From an uncultured Pedobacter sp. (GTDB taxonomy: Bacteria; Bacteroidota; Bacteroidia; Sphingobacteriales; Sphingobacteriaceae), in the NCBI RefSeq assembly GCF_946479715.1, contig NZ_CAMLHF010000099.1, positions 1-19,154 of the forward strand: a stretch of DNA of 19,154 nucleotides, given 5' to 3'. Positions 15,442-19,154 of this stretch are shown in pieces. The notes under the pieces are model-generated. The model saw nothing but the letters and a program-made list of their open reading frames with translations, made no database searches and was not told the origin of the DNA. Made by a program: the position numbers and the translations under genes. The first letter of the stretch is position 1. Every line of letters starts with the position of its first letter.

Positions 15442-17374
15442 GAGTGAGAGAATATTTTTGTTCGTACAAATGCAGCGTATTTAATACTGTCGCCGTGGTG
15501 AAAACACGATTATGATCATCTATTATTACGTTGACACCAAAGGAGCTTTTGCGCCAGTGCTCAACAGTATCTAACCGGGTAACATCTGTTGCAGGAAGTA
15601 ACAGTATCCGGTTGGTTGGCCAGCTACCATCGCTGGTTTGGTGCTTTAAAAGCCAATCTGCACCTTTCTGTATTTTTTCCAAATAGTGCTTATCGTTGAA
15701 TTGCAATAGTGCTTTCATCGCTAATGCAGTATATAATGCACTGGGCTCATTTACAGCAGGATTATACCAACAGCCGTCTGAGTTTTGCATATTGCCTAAC
15801 CAGCCCGCCATTCTTGCTGCTGCATCTGGATGTTTCTTCGTCTTACTAAGTGCCATTAAGCTAAATGAGGTGGCATAAATTGGACTGGTCCACCAGTACG
15901 ATGAAATATATCCTTCATCGTGTTGTTGTTTGAGTAAATAACCAATCGTATCGTCGTAAGCTTCATCGCTTTCCACAAAAGATAATACACAGGCAGCTAC
16001 GGCCGACACACAATTATGGGGCATTAACCAACCTGCAACGCTTATATCTTGTTGCAGACCGAGTTTTTCCCTTAGCGATACTTCATTGTTATAAGTTGCC
16101 CACCCACCATTATCATGCATAAACGAGCGCCAGCTAGCCATTGTCTCCTCCGGTATTTTGCCCCCTTTGTTCTTTTGCATCCATATAAAAAAATTAATAG
16201 AGTCAGCGTCAGCAATGATATTTTCATTATACGCTGTGCCGGTTCGGGAAAGTAATTGCTCCGATGCTTTTGCTATCAGTGTTTCGTTCCCGGGTATATC
16301 CGAGAGCTGCAAGACAATATAAGCTGTAATCCAATCTCTGCCAAAGCCGGCCGAGGTGAGAAAATCACGCCAGTAACCATCCTCCTGCAAGGAGCCCGCC
16401 ATAAAATCTATTCCTGCCGTGGTTGAGTGCTGTATTGTTCTGGCCTGTAAATGACCGTTGCTTTTCCGTGCCTTGTCCCTTGTTTTTTCAATAAGCAGAT
16501 TTATTTCCCGTATCTGATTATGACATCTTTCTTCTTTGCTTGTGATAAATGTCACTAGCCTGTTAAGCTGGGCTTTTACTGCTACTGTTTTTGCAAGTTG
16601 GAAATGGTCAATGGCATTCTCCAAATTTCTTACAGCTATGCCTGAAAGAAAAAGATAGCGGTATTTAGCATCATCTGAAACTGTGGATAAATCATGTCCT
16701 TGTTCTTTAATTGCTTCCTCCACCAGGCTATGTGCATATGTCCATTGTTGTTCTATCCCATCTTTTTTAAAATCGTCGAGATCATCAAGATATTGAAATC
16801 CGATATGCAGGTGCTGCAGACATTCTAGCCAATTGGGGGTATCCTGAAAATCCTCAAGGATCAGCCCATTCAATGCATAAACAATGGCATTGCATACAGC
16901 AGACTTACCGGCTGCAACTTTTTTGAATACTGCTTCAGTAATTACGGGCCTTTTTTGTGACCATTGTTTTTCTAAGAAGGTGGTGTTGAAGTACTCCAGC
17001 TTGCAGGCTTCAAAGGACTGCCAGAAGGGATTGCTATTTTCGTACAGCCTCCCCAGCTCCGCTGCTGATCTCTCGAAAAAACTAAAAAAAAGATAAAGAT
17101 TTGTTTTCTTCTCTGCTGCTCCCGTCTGGCTATCAGTCATATGGTCATAAACCAATAGTGCCCTGAAATAAAGGTAGCTGGCAAAGCCTAATTTCTCAAG
17201 CTTGGCTGTAGGTATATCAATATCATTTCTGCCATTCTCTGTAAGAAGCTGGATTAAGTTAAGATAAAAGCTATGCGAATGATATAAAACTGAAGCAGTA
17301 AGCGCTTCTTTTGTCGCGTTTTCCAGGAAAAGCGCACTCACATATTCATTAAACTGATCAGTAATTTTACTCAT
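15431..17374 (-). CDS. Fusion of class I isoprenoid-synthase-like domain and squalene-cyclase-like toroid domain
   Basis: 647 aa, first gene of the operon. Residues about 1-300 are all-helical with two Asp-rich motifs spaced as in class I isoprenoid synthases/prenyltransferases: D77-H-M-T-D81 (ALLVYDHMTD) and D197-D-L-D-D201 (FQYLDDLDDFKKD), which would bind Mg-diphosphate. Residues about 320-640 carry prenyltransferase/squalene-oxidase-type repeats with QW-like motifs: SLQEDGYW (328-335), NMQNSDGCW (528-536), KHQTSDGSW (577-585). IADADSINF contains D389-A-D391-S392, resembling the DxDD proton-donor motif of class II terpene cyclases with the last Asp changed to Ser. FTTATVLNTLHLY closes the barrel. 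No signal peptide or membrane segment is seen. Co-translation with a PqqD-M50 protease and the small peptide suggests it prenylates or cyclises on a peptide; a free terpenoid product is the alternative. Confidence 0.78.
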   Translation of the reverse strand: MSKITDQFNEYVSALFLENATKEALTASVLYHSHSFYLNLIQLLTENGRNDIDIPTAKLEKLGFASYLYFRALLVYDHMTDSQTGAAEKKTNLYLFFSFFERSAAELGRLYENSNPFWQSFEACKLEYFNTTFLEKQWSQKRPVITEAVFKKVAAGKSAVCNAIVYALNGLILEDFQDTPNWLECLQHLHIGFQYLDDLDDFKKDGIEQQWTYAHSLVEEAIKEQGHDLSTVSDDAKYRYLFLSGIAVRNLENAIDHFQLAKTVAVKAQLNRLVTFITSKEERCHNQIREINLLIEKTRDKARKSNGHLQARTIQHSTTAGIDFMAGSLQEDGYWRDFLTSAGFGRDWITAYIVLQLSDIPGNETLIAKASEQLLSRTGTAYNENIIADADSINFFIWMQKNKGGKIPEETMASWRSFMHDNGGWATYNNEVSLREKLGLQQDISVAGWLMPHNCVSAVAACVLSFVESDEAYDDTIGYLLKQQHDEGYISSYWWTSPIYATSFSLMALSKTKKHPDAAARMAGWLGNMQNSDGCWYNPAVNEPSALYTALAMKALLQFNDKHYLEKIQKGADWLLKHQTSDGSWPTNRILLLPATDVTRLDTVEHWRKSSFGVNVIIDDHNRVFTTATVLNTLHLYEQKYSLTHAN

Positions 17375-17533
17375 AATTTAACTCTGGACTTAAACGACAA
17401 ATGCAAAAACCAATAATCTTTATTTGGGTTTTACGTTCAAAAGCTTTAGAAATTAAATTTAATCAATGAGATTTTTCTGGTCAATCACTGAAAACCAGTA
17501 TTTTAATCTAATAATGTAAAATTTTAATAAAGA

Positions 17534-19154
17534 TTATCTCACCACAAATTTAGTGGCCGACTTACAGCTATGTGATATTGAAAAGCTTCCATCACTTCCT
17601 GAGGTAAATGACTTAAGCACTCCATTTACAGCTATTTCATACTTTTTACCAGGACTTAATCCCTTCAGTGTAAATTGATATTTATCGGGCGAGGTAATAG
17701 TCCATGAATATGCATTAGTATCCCATGAATTAATCTCCATGTCGATCCTACGGTTGGTAGCGGCGTTAATCTGAAGCAACATCACATCATCATTGTGCGG
17801 ATAATAAGTAAGTGTATTACCGGTCTTATTGGCCCCAAAACTTTCTTTGCTTTTTATTGAAAAACCTTTTGTGCTCATTAAATAGTCGTTAACACCTAGT
17901 TCCAGGTTATAAACTGTGCTGCGGTTTGTATAAGAGAATTTTGTTCCATTTAGCGTGCTACTCATATTTGGTTCCAATCCCATTCTGTTCCATTTTGGCC
18001 TAATCCCATAAATATCCCTGTATAAAGCTGTAATACTTGTACTTATGCCAGCCAAAATATCATCACCCAATCCAAGTTGAGTAGTCCTGCTATATCGCTG
18101 AGAAGAGAGCCCATCCTTTTTATACTGGTCCAGCAAGTTATTGATGTATTTAAGCGCAATGGCCTTGTCGTATTTTGCATAAGCCCTAACGCCAAGGTAT
18201 CCCCAGGTTGGAAATATGTCGCCATTTTCATATTTAGGGAATGGCCAGTTGCCTTCACTAACCTCTTCTCTTTTGAAAGAATCAAAACACAATGGCCAGT
18301 GAAAAAGATTTTCAGCTTTAGATCTCTGTTCTATCTGGTCAAGGATCATCGCTATTCTTTTTGGATCATCGCATATACCAAATGCTATAGCCGCAAAATT
18401 TACAGGAGTAACCAGATTATCTCCATGTACAGACCCATCTTTATCTCGCCAATATACATACTGCTGTTTAGCCGCCGACCAAAATCCACCTTCCTCAACC
18501 GGCTTGTTAAAAGCGGTTTTTAAACGCGATGCTATTGCCGAATAGTGATCTGATTTTTGCTGGTTGCCCAATACCTTTTCGCATTTAGACCACAGGGTCA
18601 ATGCCTCATACATCTGTGCATTTACAAAGGAATTCTCAAAACTTGCCCATACAATATCTAGCCAGTCGCTTGCTTTTTTATCTGCAATACCATCATTCAT
18701 CATTTCAAAAATCCCATTGTTGTTCGAGTCACGTTTAATCAGCCAATCCAAAGCCTTTTCCACACTCAATTGGTGAGATCGCAGCCAATCAACATTTCCG
18801 GTTAAATCAAATTGCTCACTGGTATTAATCACGTAGCCTGTTTGAGAGTCAATTGTATAGCCCCACATTGCTTCATAATATCCGGTTTTAGAATTGTATG
18901 TTCCCGGTATCTCATCACCAGCAGCATTGTGCCAACGCGATAGAACACGGCCATCGCTAAGCATGGCCTGATCCCGCTCCTGATCAAGCGTTGCCGACAT
19001 GTTGTTGGTATAGTTCTGATCATTAACGGCCATCCCGATCTGGGCAAAGAAAGGCTCGTGCAAACATTTCCAATTGGTTAACCAGCCATTTGCCCCTATT
19101 ATGTTATTATCTACAACACCATATCTGCCGGTTGTATTTAAAAGCTCCCGTACT
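17534..19154 (-). CDS. (alpha/alpha)6-barrel-type glycoside hydrolase, C-terminal part (N-terminus beyond window)
   Basis: Stop at 17534-17536; the frame remains open through the right edge (539 residues visible, about 30 of them upstream of a TTG at 19061-19063 that should not be taken as the start). The sequence has the aromatic, helix-pair style of six-hairpin glycosidases: SDGRVLSRWHNAAGDE, GYYEAMWGY, KASDWLDIVWASFENSF, GNWPFPKYENGDIFPTWGYL, and a typical end of barrel IRPKWNRMGLEP. A beta-sandwich region follows and then a short Ig/fibronectin-like tail (LKGLSPGKKYEIAVNG). A DWLD/ENGD acid pair is a reasonable catalytic candidate, but I cannot assign a CAZy family; GH63-, GH78- or GH94-like clans are all possible. 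It lies on the same strand 159 nt upstream of the terpenoid-enzyme gene; no terminator is evident in that AT-rich gap, so read-through is possible. Confidence 0.7.
   Translation of the reverse strand, partial: VRELLNTTGRYGVVDNNIIGANGWLTNWKCLHEPFFAQIGMAVNDQNYTNNMSATLDQERDQAMLSDGRVLSRWHNAAGDEIPGTYNSKTGYYEAMWGYTIDSQTGYVINTSEQFDLTGNVDWLRSHQLSVEKALDWLIKRDSNNNGIFEMMNDGIADKKASDWLDIVWASFENSFVNAQMYEALTLWSKCEKVLGNQQKSDHYSAIASRLKTAFNKPVEEGGFWSAAKQQYVYWRDKDGSVHGDNLVTPVNFAAIAFGICDDPKRIAMILDQIEQRSKAENLFHWPLCFDSFKREEVSEGNWPFPKYENGDIFPTWGYLGVRAYAKYDKAIALKYINNLLDQYKKDGLSSQRYSRTTQLGLGDDILAGISTSITALYRDIYGIRPKWNRMGLEPNMSSTLNGTKFSYTNRSTVYNLELGVNDYLMSTKGFSIKSKESFGANKTGNTLTYYPHNDDVMLLQINAATNRRIDMEINSWDTNAYSWTITSPDKYQFTLKGLSPGKKYEIAVNGVLKSFTSGSDGSFSISHSCKSATKFVVR

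Noticed and set aside
15431..17374. Plain squalene-hopene cyclase or LanC-type lanthionine cyclase
   Set aside because: Half the protein is a class I isoprenoid-synthase-like domain, the DxDD motif is changed to DADS, and no clear LanC zinc Cys/His set or Cys in the peptide is present.
17375..17533. Promoter of the peptide operon
   Set aside because: The gap is AT-rich with several TTTG and TTTTTG stretches on the minus strand, but no pair at proper spacing with a TAnnTTTG box could be defended.
18077..18523. 148-codon rightward frame inside the right-edge glycoside hydrolase gene
   Set aside because: It lies antisense to a gene with strong family-like protein sequence; its own translation has no recognisable domain and unusual composition. 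A shadow frame.
19061..19063. TTG as the start of the right-edge glycoside hydrolase
   Set aside because: The same frame stays open with protein-like sequence to the window edge, so the gene is cut by the window rather than starting here.

Overview
The window looks like chromosomal DNA from a Bacteroidota species, most likely Sphingobacteriaceae (Pedobacter/Mucilaginibacter type). The base composition is AT-rich, genes mostly lack clear Shine-Dalgarno sites, and the families present (DUF1800/DUF1501 pair, DUF5077-DUF3472 protein, secreted GH2 beta-galactosidase, CarboxypepD_reg-like surface protein) are typical of that group. The genus is an inference from gene style, not from a marker gene. 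I saw no rRNA, tRNA, CRISPR array, insertion sequence or prophage gene.

Left part (1-2.6 kb, leftward): the N-terminal half of a VWA-type protein cut by the left edge, then two tandem paralogous 293-aa Cupin_8/JmjC-type Fe(II)/2-oxoglutarate oxygenases. A hairpin plus T-tract lies upstream of the pair. Next (2.8-5.9 kb, rightward) is an exported DUF1800 + Tat-exported DUF1501 operon ending in a hairpin.

Middle part (6-10.7 kb): a carbohydrate-related divergon. An exported DUF5077-DUF3472 protein is transcribed leftward and a periplasmic GH2 beta-galactosidase rightward. The palindrome CAAACGTTTG sits between them, where it could supply the -33 TTTG of both divergent promoters. A longer copy (GCAAACGTTTGC) lies just past the beta-galactosidase gene, after a perfect 26-bp hairpin. 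This looks like a LacI-family-type regulatory arrangement; no regulator gene is present. Next are hemW (radical SAM) and an SDR oxidoreductase in a leftward operon, then a CarboxypepD_reg-like protein.

Right part (14.0-17.4 kb, leftward): the most interesting locus. A compact three-gene operon encodes (i) a 647-aa fusion of a class I isoprenoid-synthase-like domain and a squalene-cyclase-like toroid, (ii) overlapping it by 11 nt, a membrane M50 zinc metalloprotease with an N-terminal PqqD/RRE-like domain, and (iii) an easily missed 52-aa acidic peptide with two Trp and a Ser/Thr/Ala-rich tail. A strong terminator follows. The set resembles a RiPP cluster (recognition domain, protease, precursor peptide) whose only visible tailoring enzyme is terpenoid-type. 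I propose a candidate prenylated or terpenoid-modified peptide system, functionally reminiscent of ComQ/ComX. The right edge cuts a large (alpha/alpha)6-barrel-type glycoside hydrolase that lacks its N-terminus here.
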